Shown: one piece after another, positions 8,223-16,823 of the stretch | How positions within the stretch are numbered: position 1 is the first letter of the stretch | How the letters are laid out: each line of letters begins with the position of its first letter | DNA from: Neptuniibacter sp. | GTDB taxonomy: Bacteria; Pseudomonadota; Gammaproteobacteria; Pseudomonadales; Balneatricaceae | Reading direction: 5' to 3' | Length of the DNA stretch: 25,261 nt | NCBI GenBank assembly: GCA_030149405.1 | Contig: JASBRM010000111.1 | Span: 1-25,261 of the forward strand | Notes under the pieces: generated by a model | Databases searched by the model: none | What the model was told of the DNA's origin: nothing | Seen by the model: only the letters and a program-made list of their open reading frames with translations | Program-made: the position numbers and the translations under genes

Positions 8223-8246
8223 TGAAGGGCAGGAGTATGCCCTTCA
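8223..8246 (-). terminator. Probable terminator of the small secreted-protein gene
   Basis: A perfect 9-bp stem (TGAAGGGCA / TGCCCTTCA) with a 6-nt loop lies just past the stop at 8262. On the minus strand it is followed by a T-rich but interrupted stretch (cttctctttgttttt). The T-tract is imperfect, so termination may be partial. Confidence 0.55.
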
Positions 8247-8261
8247 GGACGAGAACAGAGT

Positions 8262-8663
8262 TTACTGGCAGGTACCTTTAGTTTTGAGTACAACGGACGG
8301 GGTTGTAGTTTTAACATTCTCAAAGCTCATATCGCCTTTATTGATAGTTAAAACTGTAGTGTCCATTCCGCCCATAATTGGATCTTTTGCTGTGCGGCTG
8401 AGTTTGACCATAGTGTCTGACTGTTCCACAGAGAATCCAGAAACGCCGTTAATCGTAGCGCTGGAGCCAGAAATCGTAACGGTGTAGCTGCAACGGCCTT
8501 CCGGGCAGTTCCGTGTACTGATTTCTTTCTCAAATGGAGCTGTATAGCTTGCCTGGGTATAACCACAGGTGTAACTGGTTGTTTCAGCCTGGGCTAGTCC
8601 GGTTAAACCAGCTAAAGCACTGAAACCAAATAGGGCTAATGTACTGCGGAATTTCTTATTCAT
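8262..8663 (-). CDS. Small secreted protein of unknown function with four cysteines
   Basis: Exported protein of 133 aa. Residues 1-26 form a clear signal peptide (basic MNKKFR, hydrophobic core, AQA cleavage site), with no lipobox Cys. The mature chain of about 107 residues is Ser/Thr-rich and beta-prone, with four Cys (33, 53, 58, 132) that could form two disulfides in the periplasm. I do not recognise a family. It has a strong GGAAGG-like ribosome site. It lies 73 bp after the arsC-to-FmdB operon on the same strand, so it may have its own promoter or be the last gene of that operon. Confidence 0.75.
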   Translation of the reverse strand: MNKKFRSTLALFGFSALAGLTGLAQAETTSYTCGYTQASYTAPFEKEISTRNCPEGRCSYTVTISGSSATINGVSGFSVEQSDTMVKLSRTAKDPIMGGMDTTVLTINKGDMSFENVKTTTPSVVLKTKGTCQ

Positions 8664-8736
8664 AATCCTTCCCCGTATATTCCTGAAACTAGTCTAGGGC
8701 AAACTCTTTGTGCTTTCTAGGGCTGTTGTCAGAAAG

Positions 8737-8991
8737 TTAAACCCCGCAGCCACCACTTGGGCAACTACCACCGCTCATGCATGGAGGTGCTTCAGGATTT
8801 TTTAGTGTACCGCTTTTGACTACACCTGCTGCAGATATCAGTTTTGTAACGGCTGAATCTTCAGGGATTTCCTGAGGATCCAGATTGCATAACAGGCACA
8901 GCTCGCCCCAGTTTAATGGAGTCATCGCCATGGTGTGTTTCACTTCAATAACATCACCGGTGGCTTCAATTCTGTAATCGTATGAAGGCAT
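8737..8991 (-). CDS. FmdB-like small zinc-ribbon family protein with degenerate Cys set
   Basis: An 84-aa protein beginning MPSYDYRIEATGDVIEVKH, the characteristic start of the FmdB/CxxC_CxxC zinc-ribbon family in gammaproteobacteria. Only part of the usual metal site is present: there is no Cys after the YDYR motif, one CLLC pair at about residues 32-35, and a Gly/Cys-rich tail (CMSGGSCPSGGCGV). Function in the family is unclear, possibly metal or nucleic-acid binding. It starts 3 bp after the MazG-like gene and is the end of the arsC operon. Confidence 0.72.
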   Translation of the reverse strand: MPSYDYRIEATGDVIEVKHTMAMTPLNWGELCLLCNLDPQEIPEDSAVTKLISAAGVVKSGTLKNPEAPPCMSGGSCPSGGCGV

Positions 8992-8994
8992 TAA

Positions 8995-9465
8995 TTAATC
9001 CAGTTTTGGTTCGTGCCAGTTAATCGATTTCAGGAATTTATGTGCTGGGTAGAATTTTCCATCTTTCCCTTCCTGATCCTTGGAAGACTTAATGTAAGCT
9101 TCAGGCAGCTCACCGCCTGCATAAACATCGAGTCCCTTCTCATTCTGGTAGAAACTCAGTGTTTGATCAATTTCTTCCTGTGTTTTACACAGTTTTGACA
9201 GGTTACTTGCCTGTACAGCAGCCATATCTTTGTCGGCATCAATACCCATGATGTGAGCCATACCGTAAGTCACTACCAGAATATCAGCAACGGCATCGCG
9301 GATTTCAGAAGTGTCCTTATTCTCGATACCCTCGATCAGTTCGGCTAATTCTTCTTTAATCAGATGCAGTTGCTTATCTGCTTTTTCCCAGTTTGGGTTT
9401 TGCAGGTCACCCTGTTCATTACCAAAAACGGTATTCAGATAGGATACATCAGTGAAGTTGCTCAT
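8995..9465 (-). CDS. MazG-like nucleoside triphosphate pyrophosphohydrolase
   Basis: A 156-aa all-alpha NTP pyrophosphatase of the MazG/PRA-PH superfamily, cytoplasmic, likely hydrolysing noncanonical or surplus (d)NTPs to the monophosphate. The metal-binding signature is visible: KEELAELIEGIE (about residues 33-44) followed by EIRDAVADILVVTYGMAHIMG (EExxE ... ExxD/DxxxD pattern), then DKDMAAVQASNLSKLC. The C-terminal third (YPAHKFLKSINWHEP) is typical of the phage and bacterial stand-alone members. It sits 14 bp after sufSE and 3 bp before the FmdB-like gene. The exact nucleotide substrate is unknown. Confidence 0.78.
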   Translation of the reverse strand: MSNFTDVSYLNTVFGNEQGDLQNPNWEKADKQLHLIKEELAELIEGIENKDTSEIRDAVADILVVTYGMAHIMGIDADKDMAAVQASNLSKLCKTQEEIDQTLSFYQNEKGLDVYAGGELPEAYIKSSKDQEGKDGKFYPAHKFLKSINWHEPKLD

Positions 9466-9479
9466 GCTTTCTCCAAAAT

Positions 9480-11129
9480 TCAGGCAGCTTTTGATTGCCT
9501 GGCAATCTTATAAATTTTGTTAACAACGGCTCTAAGGCCATTACCCCGAGATGGACTGAGGTGCTTTTCCAGCTCAAGGTCAGTAAATAGTTTCTCAATA
9601 TCCTGATTCAGGATTTCATCTGGTGTCTTATTGTTAAAAATCTCAGTAACTAATGCCAGTAGGCCACGGATTATTCTTGCTTCAGAATCAGCTTGAAATA
9701 TCAAAACGCCGGAGGTGAGTTGTTCATGATTAAGCCATGTTTTACTTTCGCAACCGTTTACAAGGTTGTCTTCTGTTTTCCGCTCGGAAGGTATGGAGGG
9801 CAGTGCTTTACCGGCCAGCATGATCTCACGGTATCTATCATTCCAGCCCTGACAGGCCATGAGACGTTTTTGTAATGAAGATTCAGGCAGTTCCGGGACG
9901 CTGAATTGATCAGGGTGTAACAGTTGATCAAGTGCAGCAACAAAAAGCTCTACCTCTTCAACCGTGTTATAAAAGGCAAATGAGGCTCGGGTGGTTCCAG
10001 AAAGCCCAAGGCTTTCCATTAGTGGCATAGCGCAATGATGACCCGTACGGACTGCAATGCCTTTTTTATCCAGCATGTGCCCAATATCTTGCTGGTGATG
10101 CCCGTCGAGAGTGAATGACAATAAGCTGACATTTTCCTGAGGGCTGCCAATTCGGTTAAAACCTTTAATCAGGCTACATCCTTCCAGAGCTTTCGCAATA
10201 AGATTCTGCTCATGCTCATGCAACTTGTTATGATCAAGCTGTGCAAGCCAGTCAATGGCGGCACCCAGTCCAATAACGCCGGCAATATTGGGTGTTCCTG
10301 CTTCAAATTTATACGGGACTTCATTGTAAGTTGTATGAGTGAAGCTGACTCTCTGAATCATCTCACCACCACCTTGCCAGGGTGGCATGTTTTCTAATAG
10401 ATCCAGCTTACCGTAAAGCACCCCTACACCGGTTGGTGCAAAGAGCTTGTGGCCGGAGAAAACATAAAAATCTGCATTCAGATCCTGAACATCAACTTTG
10501 AAGTGAGGCAGTGCCTGAGCTCCATCAACAAGTACTAGAGCACCAGCCTTTTGTGCCGAAGTAATGATGTCTTTTATTGGGTTGATTGTACCCAGAGCAT
10601 TAGAAACATGGGTAATTGCGACCAGACGAGTTTTTTCGGTAAGCAGTTTTTGAAAAGCTGCCTGATCGATATCACCGGATTCAAGCAGAGGAATAACTTT
10701 TAAGTTGAGTTTTTTGCGTTCAGCCAGCATTTGCCAGGGCACAATGTTTGCGTGGTGCTCCATTGTGCTGATCAGAATCTCATCGCGACTGGAAAACTGC
10801 TCACCTAAAGTGTTGGCAACAAGGTTAATGGCCTCAGTTGTGCCTTTAGTCCAGATGATTTGCTTATCATTTGCAGCATTAATGTAGTTTGCAACTTTTA
10901 TTCGTGCGGCTTCAAATCTGGCGGTGGCATCAGCACTGAGAGCGTGGCTGGCGCGGTGTACATTTGAATTCGAGTGACGATAAAAACTCTCAACTGCCTG
11001 GATCACTGCTTCAGGTTTGTGAGTGGTGGCAGCATTATCGAGATAGATTAGGGGAGCGTTGTGTACCTGTTGGTTTAACGTTGGAAACTGTGCCCTGATC
11101 TCTTCGAGTGCAAGAGTTCTATTGCTCAT
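9480..11129 (-). CDS. Cysteine desulfurase SufS fused to a SufE sulfur-acceptor domain
   Basis: A 549-aa two-domain enzyme for Fe-S cluster sulfur supply. Residues 1 to about 405 are a group II cysteine desulfurase (SufS/CsdA): YLDNAATTHKP, NVHRASHALS, EHHANIVPW, PLP lysine 228 in FSGHKLFAPTGVG, and catalytic Cys366 in RTGHHCAMPLM. Residues about 412-549 are a complete SufE/CsdE domain: RLMACQGWNDRYREIMLAGK, acceptor Cys460 in VNGCESKTWL, and RGLLALVTEIFNNKTPDEIL. SufE normally takes the persulfide from SufS; here donor and acceptor are tethered. No sufBCD genes are near. Gaps of 8 bp (upstream) and 14 bp (downstream) show an operon. All key residues are present, so it should be active. Confidence 0.93.
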   Translation of the reverse strand: MSNRTLALEEIRAQFPTLNQQVHNAPLIYLDNAATTHKPEAVIQAVESFYRHSNSNVHRASHALSADATARFEAARIKVANYINAANDKQIIWTKGTTEAINLVANTLGEQFSSRDEILISTMEHHANIVPWQMLAERKKLNLKVIPLLESGDIDQAAFQKLLTEKTRLVAITHVSNALGTINPIKDIITSAQKAGALVLVDGAQALPHFKVDVQDLNADFYVFSGHKLFAPTGVGVLYGKLDLLENMPPWQGGGEMIQRVSFTHTTYNEVPYKFEAGTPNIAGVIGLGAAIDWLAQLDHNKLHEHEQNLIAKALEGCSLIKGFNRIGSPQENVSLLSFTLDGHHQQDIGHMLDKKGIAVRTGHHCAMPLMESLGLSGTTRASFAFYNTVEEVELFVAALDQLLHPDQFSVPELPESSLQKRLMACQGWNDRYREIMLAGKALPSIPSERKTEDNLVNGCESKTWLNHEQLTSGVLIFQADSEARIIRGLLALVTEIFNNKTPDEILNQDIEKLFTDLELEKHLSPSRGNGLRAVVNKIYKIARQSKAA

Positions 11130-11137
11130 TAAGTCTG

Positions 11138-11572
11138 TTACTCGGTCTTTGATTCAGATGCTGATTCGAGCTCTTGCCAGTGGGCAAGTTGTTTGTTGTA
11201 ACGGGCTTTCCAGCGTGTGTACATCATTGCGCTGACAAACAAAGTGCTACACAGAAGGGTGTAACCAATACCATAAACCCATGTATTTGGGTTTGAGGCG
11301 GCTAATACGGCCTGAATAAACAGCACCAATAACACGAAACATAACCAGGCGTGACCACGTGGTCGACCTGTATAAATGACGTGAGCAAAAGCCAATAGAG
11401 GCGCGAGGTGGATGAGCCATATTACCCATGGATTAGCTGTGGGTGCAGGTATTAGGAACAGATGCCACAAAGTAAACCATCCAATAAGTCCAAGGTAGCT
11501 GCTGACGCAGACGATTCGTCCAATTCTGGATTTAGTTTTATAGTCGTGGTCATCTGGAACGTATGCTTTCAC
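11138..11572 (-). CDS. DUF2069 inner-membrane protein
   Basis: A 144-aa integral membrane protein with four hydrophobic segments (about residues 20-42, 47-67, 75-92, 99-118), a short charged N terminus and an acidic C-terminal tail (ELESASESKTE). It matches the DUF2069 family, whose member commonly follows wrbA in Pseudomonas and relatives; the function is unknown. The start is GTG at 11572, since no ATG precedes the first membrane segment. It lies 21 bp after wrbA and 8 bp before sufSE, inside the operon. Confidence 0.8.
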   Translation of the reverse strand: MKAYVPDDHDYKTKSRIGRIVCVSSYLGLIGWFTLWHLFLIPAPTANPWVIWLIHLAPLLAFAHVIYTGRPRGHAWLCFVLLVLFIQAVLAASNPNTWVYGIGYTLLCSTLFVSAMMYTRWKARYNKQLAHWQELESASESKTE

Positions 11573-11593
11573 TTTAGTGCTTTATCCGTAGGT

Positions 11594-12539
<946 letters not shown>

Positions 12540-12698
12540 TGGCTATACCGTACTCAGAGTTCATCTGTATCAGAGATGATCAGTTTTAAATGTTGGGTTA
12601 TGCTGCGTTATTGTATATGGCTTAAATCGATATTTCATGAGACTGAGCTATTTTTCAGTCGTAAATAGTTTAAAAGCTTATGTTGAGCTGGAGAGAGA

Positions 12699-13961
12699 AT
12701 GGAAAAGCTGCTGAATGTTCGGTTCCTGCAATTTATAGGTTACCTGTTTAAGCAATTCCTCTCTAATCAGGGAATTTTAAACGCAGCTGCCTTAACTTAC
12801 ACAACGCTGTTTGCGGTTGTGCCTTTAATGACCGTGTCATACGCGATGCTTGCTGCCGTACCCTCCTTTCAGGGTGTCGGTCAGGAGTTACAAGGCTGGG
12901 TGTTTGATAATTTTGTTCCGGCTACCGGGCAAGTTGTTCAGGAGTATCTGAATAATTTCTCTTCGCAGGCCCGGAAGCTGACCGCAGTAGGTGTGGCATT
13001 ACTTGCAGTGACTGCAATCATGATGATGAAAAACATTGAGGCAGCACTGAACCGCATCTGGCGCGTAAACGAACCGCGAAAGGGGCTTTCCAGCTTCTTA
13101 CTTTATTGGGCAATTCTGAGTCTTGGGCCCATTCTTATCGGTCTTGGCCTGGTGCTGACTTCATATATCGCTTCATTGCCTTTTATCAGCAGTGCGACTG
13201 AAGCAGTAGGCAAGGCCAGGCTTTTGAGTATGTTACCGACGCTACTCTCTGCCACTGCATTCACGCTCATGTATGTAGCCGTGCCGAATTGCAGGGTGCC
13301 TTTCAAAAGTGCTTTGATTGGTGGGGTTGTTGTAGCGCTACTGTTTGAAACGGCAAAGCGTGGTTTTACTGCATTTGTTACTCAGTTCCCATCCTATGAA
13401 CTTATCTACGGTGCTTTTGCTGCGGTGCCTTTATTCCTGCTTTGGATATTTATAAGTTGGGTGATCATCCTGATGGGTGCTGAACTTACTCGCTCAATTA
13501 CTGTGTACAGAACTCATGATCAGCGTGCAAAAGTTCATCATTTTTATATTGTTTTTGGTGTGCTTCACCGCTTATGGCAGGCCCAAGCACAAGGGCAGTC
13601 TGTCAGTGATAGAGTATTACTGCAGGAGGTCGATCATCTTGATCAGGGACGCTGGGATACTTACTTAAAGATCTTACTCGAAGGTGGAATTGTTAAGCGC
13701 AGTGATCAGGGTGAGTATCTTTTAAGTATTGATCTGGGGGCTTTGAATATACTGGATCTGCAAAAATTATTACCCTGGCCACTACCGGAACCTGATCAGG
13801 TTAGTTCACTGGTACCCTGGCAAAGAGATCTTAACGCTAGGCTCGAACACATCGCTGATACAAAAGGAACTGCATTCTCAATCAGCGTTGAACAGTTGTT
13901 TGCAGCAGGTAAGGATCCGGTTGCAACAGAATCACAAGTCGAGTCCGAAACTAAGTTATAA
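12699..13961 (+). CDS. YihY/BrkB-family inner-membrane protein
   Basis: A 420-aa polytopic membrane protein of the YihY/virulence factor BrkB family (once wrongly called RNase BN). The family core is at residues 1 to about 270: GILNAAALTYTTLFAVVPLM, IEAALNRIWRV, the long hydrophobic segments, and YGAFAAVPLFLLWIFISWVI. After the last membrane helix comes a soluble tail of about 150 residues (VYRTHDQRAKVHHF onward) with a winged-helix-like region, seen in the longer family members. A GGAGAG ribosome site is close upstream. It is followed 11 bp later by the acylphosphatase. Transport role and substrate are unknown. Confidence 0.87.
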   Translation: MEKLLNVRFLQFIGYLFKQFLSNQGILNAAALTYTTLFAVVPLMTVSYAMLAAVPSFQGVGQELQGWVFDNFVPATGQVVQEYLNNFSSQARKLTAVGVALLAVTAIMMMKNIEAALNRIWRVNEPRKGLSSFLLYWAILSLGPILIGLGLVLTSYIASLPFISSATEAVGKARLLSMLPTLLSATAFTLMYVAVPNCRVPFKSALIGGVVVALLFETAKRGFTAFVTQFPSYELIYGAFAAVPLFLLWIFISWVIILMGAELTRSITVYRTHDQRAKVHHFYIVFGVLHRLWQAQAQGQSVSDRVLLQEVDHLDQGRWDTYLKILLEGGIVKRSDQGEYLLSIDLGALNILDLQKLLPWPLPEPDQVSSLVPWQRDLNARLEHIADTKGTAFSISVEQLFAAGKDPVATESQVESETKL

Positions 13962-13972
13962 CGAGGTTGGGA

Positions 13973-14248
13973 ATGAAAGAGATTGCACTTCACGCTTTTG
14001 TCAGTGGCAGAGTTCAGGGTGTGTGGTTCCGCCAATCTACAAAGGAACAAGCAATATCGCTAGGGCTTAAAGGCTGGGTCAGGAATTTGAGCGATGGCCG
14101 GGTCGAAGTTTTGGCTGCTGGTGAAGAAAAAGCTGTGAGGCAACTTGAGGCCTGGTTGGCTCAGGGGCCTGAACTGGCGAATGTTGCTGAAGTCATCAGT
14201 GATTTCTCGGAACCTGATCAGTTGCTTTGTGATTTTGATGTCATATGA
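13973..14248 (+). CDS. Acylphosphatase
   Basis: A 91-aa enzyme that hydrolyses the carboxyl-phosphate bond of acyl phosphates, in the cytoplasm. The phosphate loop is SGRVQGVWFRQSTKEQA with catalytic Arg20, and the second motif is GWVRNLSDGRVEV with catalytic Asn38, so both key residues are present. Start: the ATG at 13973 has a GAGG upstream and begins at the first strand (MKEIALHAFV); a TTG 6 bp earlier is unlikely. It follows the YihY gene directly and is probably cotranscribed. Confidence 0.92.
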   Translation: MKEIALHAFVSGRVQGVWFRQSTKEQAISLGLKGWVRNLSDGRVEVLAAGEEKAVRQLEAWLAQGPELANVAEVISDFSEPDQLLCDFDVI

Positions 14249-14330
14249 GTAATTGGCGTATTCAAATGTATGACTTAATTAGATAGTCTTAAGAGACCAA
14301 ATCTACTGCTGTTAAAGCTAAAGGTGTCTG

Positions 14331-15401
14331 ATGTTTTCATTAATGAAAAGGCTCTTTTCTGGTAAAGACCAGACTCAACCTTCCTCCACTGCGTCTGGTG
14401 ATTCTTCATCACCCGAGACACAAGCTTCAAAACAAACCTGTTTTAAAGATAAATCGAACCAGGAATATGGTAGTCAGAGTCTGGATCATGCCCGTGAACT
14501 TAATCTTGCCTTTATTAGCAGTTTACTGGGTGTGAGAGCCCTCGAAACTGAAGAATCCAAGCAGCAGGAGATTGAGTTAAGAGCAGCCCTTGATGCTGAA
14601 ATGTCAGGTATGACGGAAAAATCAATCCCGAAGCTTTCTAAAAGTGCTTTATCCCTGATGCATGATTTAATGGCCCCTGATGTGGATCAGGCAAAACTGG
14701 TGACAGCAGTAAACGAAGATCCGGGCTTAGCTGGAAGAGTGCTTTCTACTGCTAACTCACCGGTTTATGTTGCACCTGGCACACAAATAAAAGGCATAGA
14801 ACATGCGCTGGCGATGTTAGGGCATTTGAGACTGAGGCAAATTGTGATGACGTCTCTTATGTCTAATAAATTCAAAATCGACAGCTACTACTTTGAAACC
14901 TTTGGGCAGTCTTTATGGGAGCATTCAACTGAGGTGGCAGTAACTGCCCGCGATATAGCAGAGAAGAAGGGCGGTGACGCCGGTTTAGCTTATTTTGCGG
15001 GTCTGATTCACGATATAGGCAAGTTAATCATATTTAAAAAACTGGTTGAGTTGCATAAGCAGGATAAGCAACAACCCCACCCGCAGGTGTTTAGTAACCT
15101 TCTGAATGATTACTCTGATGCTTTAACTCGAAGGGCTTGTGAGATTTGGAAACTGCCAGAATATTGGTACCAACCAGTTATGGAATTCCAGATGGCCGGA
15201 CCCGGGGATCTTAAATCAACAGAGTCAGTTTCTTTGTTCCTGGCTAATTCATTTGCGGAGCTGAATGCCTTATTTACGGCTGGAGAAATCACTCAGTTTG
15301 AACTTGTATGGAGGCTACAGGAAGCTGGCTCAGATATAGAAGAGTTTTTGACCATCTATCCGGATACCGCTCAGGAAGATCAAGATACCTTACCTGTTTG
15401 A
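14331..15401 (+). CDS. HDOD-domain signalling protein
   Basis: A 356-aa cytoplasmic protein. Residues 1-55 are a Ser/Gln-rich, probably disordered leader, and 55-95 are helical. An HDOD domain covers about 98-300 (IPKLSKSALSLMHDLMAPDV, RVLSTANSPVYV, IEHALAMLGHLRLRQIVMTS). The metal-dependent phosphohydrolase motif LIHDIGKLIIF is preserved, as often seen in HDOD proteins of this kind. These are usually output or scaffold modules in motility, stress or c-di-GMP-linked signalling, and activity has rarely been shown. It is a single gene with an AAGGTG ribosome site and its own terminator. Confidence 0.85.
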   Translation: MFSLMKRLFSGKDQTQPSSTASGDSSSPETQASKQTCFKDKSNQEYGSQSLDHARELNLAFISSLLGVRALETEESKQQEIELRAALDAEMSGMTEKSIPKLSKSALSLMHDLMAPDVDQAKLVTAVNEDPGLAGRVLSTANSPVYVAPGTQIKGIEHALAMLGHLRLRQIVMTSLMSNKFKIDSYYFETFGQSLWEHSTEVAVTARDIAEKKGGDAGLAYFAGLIHDIGKLIIFKKLVELHKQDKQQPHPQVFSNLLNDYSDALTRRACEIWKLPEYWYQPVMEFQMAGPGDLKSTESVSLFLANSFAELNALFTAGEITQFELVWRLQEAGSDIEEFLTIYPDTAQEDQDTLPV

Positions 15402-15450
15402 ATGTCAGATAGCTTATTTATCGCTACTCTTCGATTGCAGTAAACTTTTT

Positions 15451-15475
15451 AAAGTGGGCTAAAATGCCCGTTTTT
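15451..15475 (+). terminator. Rho-independent terminator after the HDOD gene
   Basis: AAAGTGGGC (15451-15459), loop taaaat, GCCCGTTTT, with two G-T pairs in a 9-bp stem and a run of T at 15471-15475. It lies 50 bp after the HDOD stop codon. Confidence 0.75.
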
Positions 15476-15502
15476 AATTGTTTCGATTACGCAAGGAATT
15501 AG

Positions 15503-15556
15503 ATGCTTTCCCTTAACTTCATTGGATATTTACACAGATGCTGTCCAATGTCTTAG
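15503..15556 (+). CDS. Possible 17-codon leader peptide upstream of nudC
   Basis: ATG at 15503 follows an AAGGA ribosome site with 5-nt spacing, stronger than the site of nudC itself. The frame encodes MLSLNFIGYLHRCCPMS and stops with TAG at 15554-15556, 36 bp before the nudC start. It sits between the HDOD terminator and nudC. It may be chance, but position and ribosome site fit a translated leader. Confidence 0.3.
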   Translation: MLSLNFIGYLHRCCPMS

Positions 15557-15592
15557 AAATTAACTGATCTACAAGCCGAGAACGATTGAGTA

Positions 15593-16411
15593 ATGGATAC
15601 AAATGAGCATTTTTTTGCCGCTGTTGATGAGCGAATCATTGGTACCGATCTTGGGCCATTACTGTTTTCTGAAGTTGAATTATCCCAAATAAAAACTGAT
15701 GCCGTTCTCAGGGTGGGTGGTATTGGTGAGAAGCAGTTTTCGGTAGCAATTTTATCAGATGGTAATTTGCCAGATGTTGTAAAAGAAGATCAGTTAGTTG
15801 GATTGCGATCCCTGTTGGCACTTGTGGACAGTGAAGAAGAATACTGTCTGTTATCTACAGCGGCTCAGTTAGTCACCTGGTACCACTCATTTAAATTTTG
15901 TCCGCGTTGCGCAACAACACTTGATTTACATTCTCATGAAAGAGCCAAGGTTTGTGGTCATTGTGGCCACCATCAATACCCCCGAATTTCTCCATGCATT
16001 ATTGCATTGGTTAGAAAGGGTGATAAATGTCTGTTGGCTCACGCTGCGAAATTTGCTTCGGGTCGTTACAGCACATTGGCTGGCTTTATAGAAGCGGGGG
16101 AGAGTGCTGAACAGACTGTTCATCGTGAAATCATGGAAGAAGTAGGCATTAAGGTAAAAAATGTACGTTATTGTTTCAGTCAGTCCTGGCCTTTCCCGCA
16201 CTCATTCATGATCGGGTTTATGGCCGATTATGAAAGTGGAGAAATAACACCGGATGGTGTTGAAATTTTGGATGCGAATTGGTTTGAACCTGACAATCTA
16301 CCAATCCTGCCACCGCGATTCACTATCGCGCGATGCTTGATTAATAAGTACCTGGAGGAGATTGGGAGAGAGATTGAGCCGGATTCAGGCTTGTTTTTCC
16401 CGGCTGAATAG
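15593..16411 (+). CDS. nudC: NAD(+)/NADH pyrophosphatase, RNA deNADding Nudix hydrolase
   Basis: A 272-aa Nudix enzyme that cleaves NAD(H) to NMN(H) and AMP and removes NAD caps from RNA. The zinc ribbon has Cys103, Cys106, Cys121 and Cys124 (CPRC, CGHC). The Nudix box runs from Gly164 (GFIEAGESAEQTVHREIMEE). The NudC-specific SQSWPFPHS follows at about 196-204 (SQPWPFPxS in the family). Its 3' end overlaps the last 27 bp of the convergent SCP2-domain gene. A weak ribosome site (GAG, 4 nt before ATG) and a preceding short frame hint at leader control. Confidence 0.94.
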   Translation: MDTNEHFFAAVDERIIGTDLGPLLFSEVELSQIKTDAVLRVGGIGEKQFSVAILSDGNLPDVVKEDQLVGLRSLLALVDSEEEYCLLSTAAQLVTWYHSFKFCPRCATTLDLHSHERAKVCGHCGHHQYPRISPCIIALVRKGDKCLLAHAAKFASGRYSTLAGFIEAGESAEQTVHREIMEEVGIKVKNVRYCFSQSWPFPHSFMIGFMADYESGEITPDGVEILDANWFEPDNLPILPPRFTIARCLINKYLEEIGREIEPDSGLFFPAE

Positions 16412-16720
16412 CTTGCTCAGTTTAGTTGCCAGCATAACGTTACCTTCAGCGCGAAGCTTGCCCGTCAGGAAGGCGCTCATGCCATCTGTTTCACCGTTGA
16501 TTATGTTTACCATAGTGTCGGCTGAAGTGATCAACGTAACGTTAGGGTCAGGGTGCTCACCCGGTTTTACTTCGCAATTCTGATCCTGAATTGAGATATA
16601 AAAGTCAGAATCATCTTCCAGCAGTAATTGAAAAACAGCATTGAAATCATTGGCGTTATCTTTAAGAAAACGTTGTGGAAGTTTATTGATGACTTTTTCT
16701 GCTGTTATCTCTTTGCTCAT
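16385..16720 (-). CDS. SCP2 sterol-binding-fold lipid-carrier domain protein
   Basis: A 111-aa single-domain protein of the SCP2 (sterol carrier protein 2) family, a small hydrophobic-pocket fold for lipids or acyl chains. Visible features are FNAVFQLLLEDDSDFYISI, PDPNVTLITSADTMVNIINGETDGMSAFLTGKLRAEGNVMLATKLSKLF, the usual C-terminal signature (GKLRxxGNxxxAxKL). It has no signal peptide, so it is cytoplasmic. It may serve lipid handling or quinone biosynthesis, as for UbiJ/UbiT relatives, but this is unproven. Convergent 27-bp overlap with nudC. Confidence 0.85.
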   Translation of the reverse strand: MSKEITAEKVINKLPQRFLKDNANDFNAVFQLLLEDDSDFYISIQDQNCEVKPGEHPDPNVTLITSADTMVNIINGETDGMSAFLTGKLRAEGNVMLATKLSKLFSREKQA

Positions 16721-16823
16721 GTGAGGCGGGCTCGGTTATAAACTGGATTTGATGTGTCGGAAATCTTAGGAATTATGATACATTAGCACTCCCTCTTCTT
16801 ATAGCTAAATTTGGAGTTTCTCC

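Noticed and set aside
8677..8730. Two copies of a CTAGGGC/GCCCTAG-like repeat before the secreted-protein gene
   Set aside because: Only 7 to 8 bp long, not in a stem with T-tract; no clear meaning.
12641..12660. GACTGA...TCAGTC hairpin before the YihY gene
   Set aside because: Only 6 bp with an 8-nt loop and no nearby context; likely chance.
16749..16779. TTGATG ... TATGAT promoter before sohB
   Set aside because: Spacer of 19 bp is too long and the -35 weak, so I did not list it as a feature.
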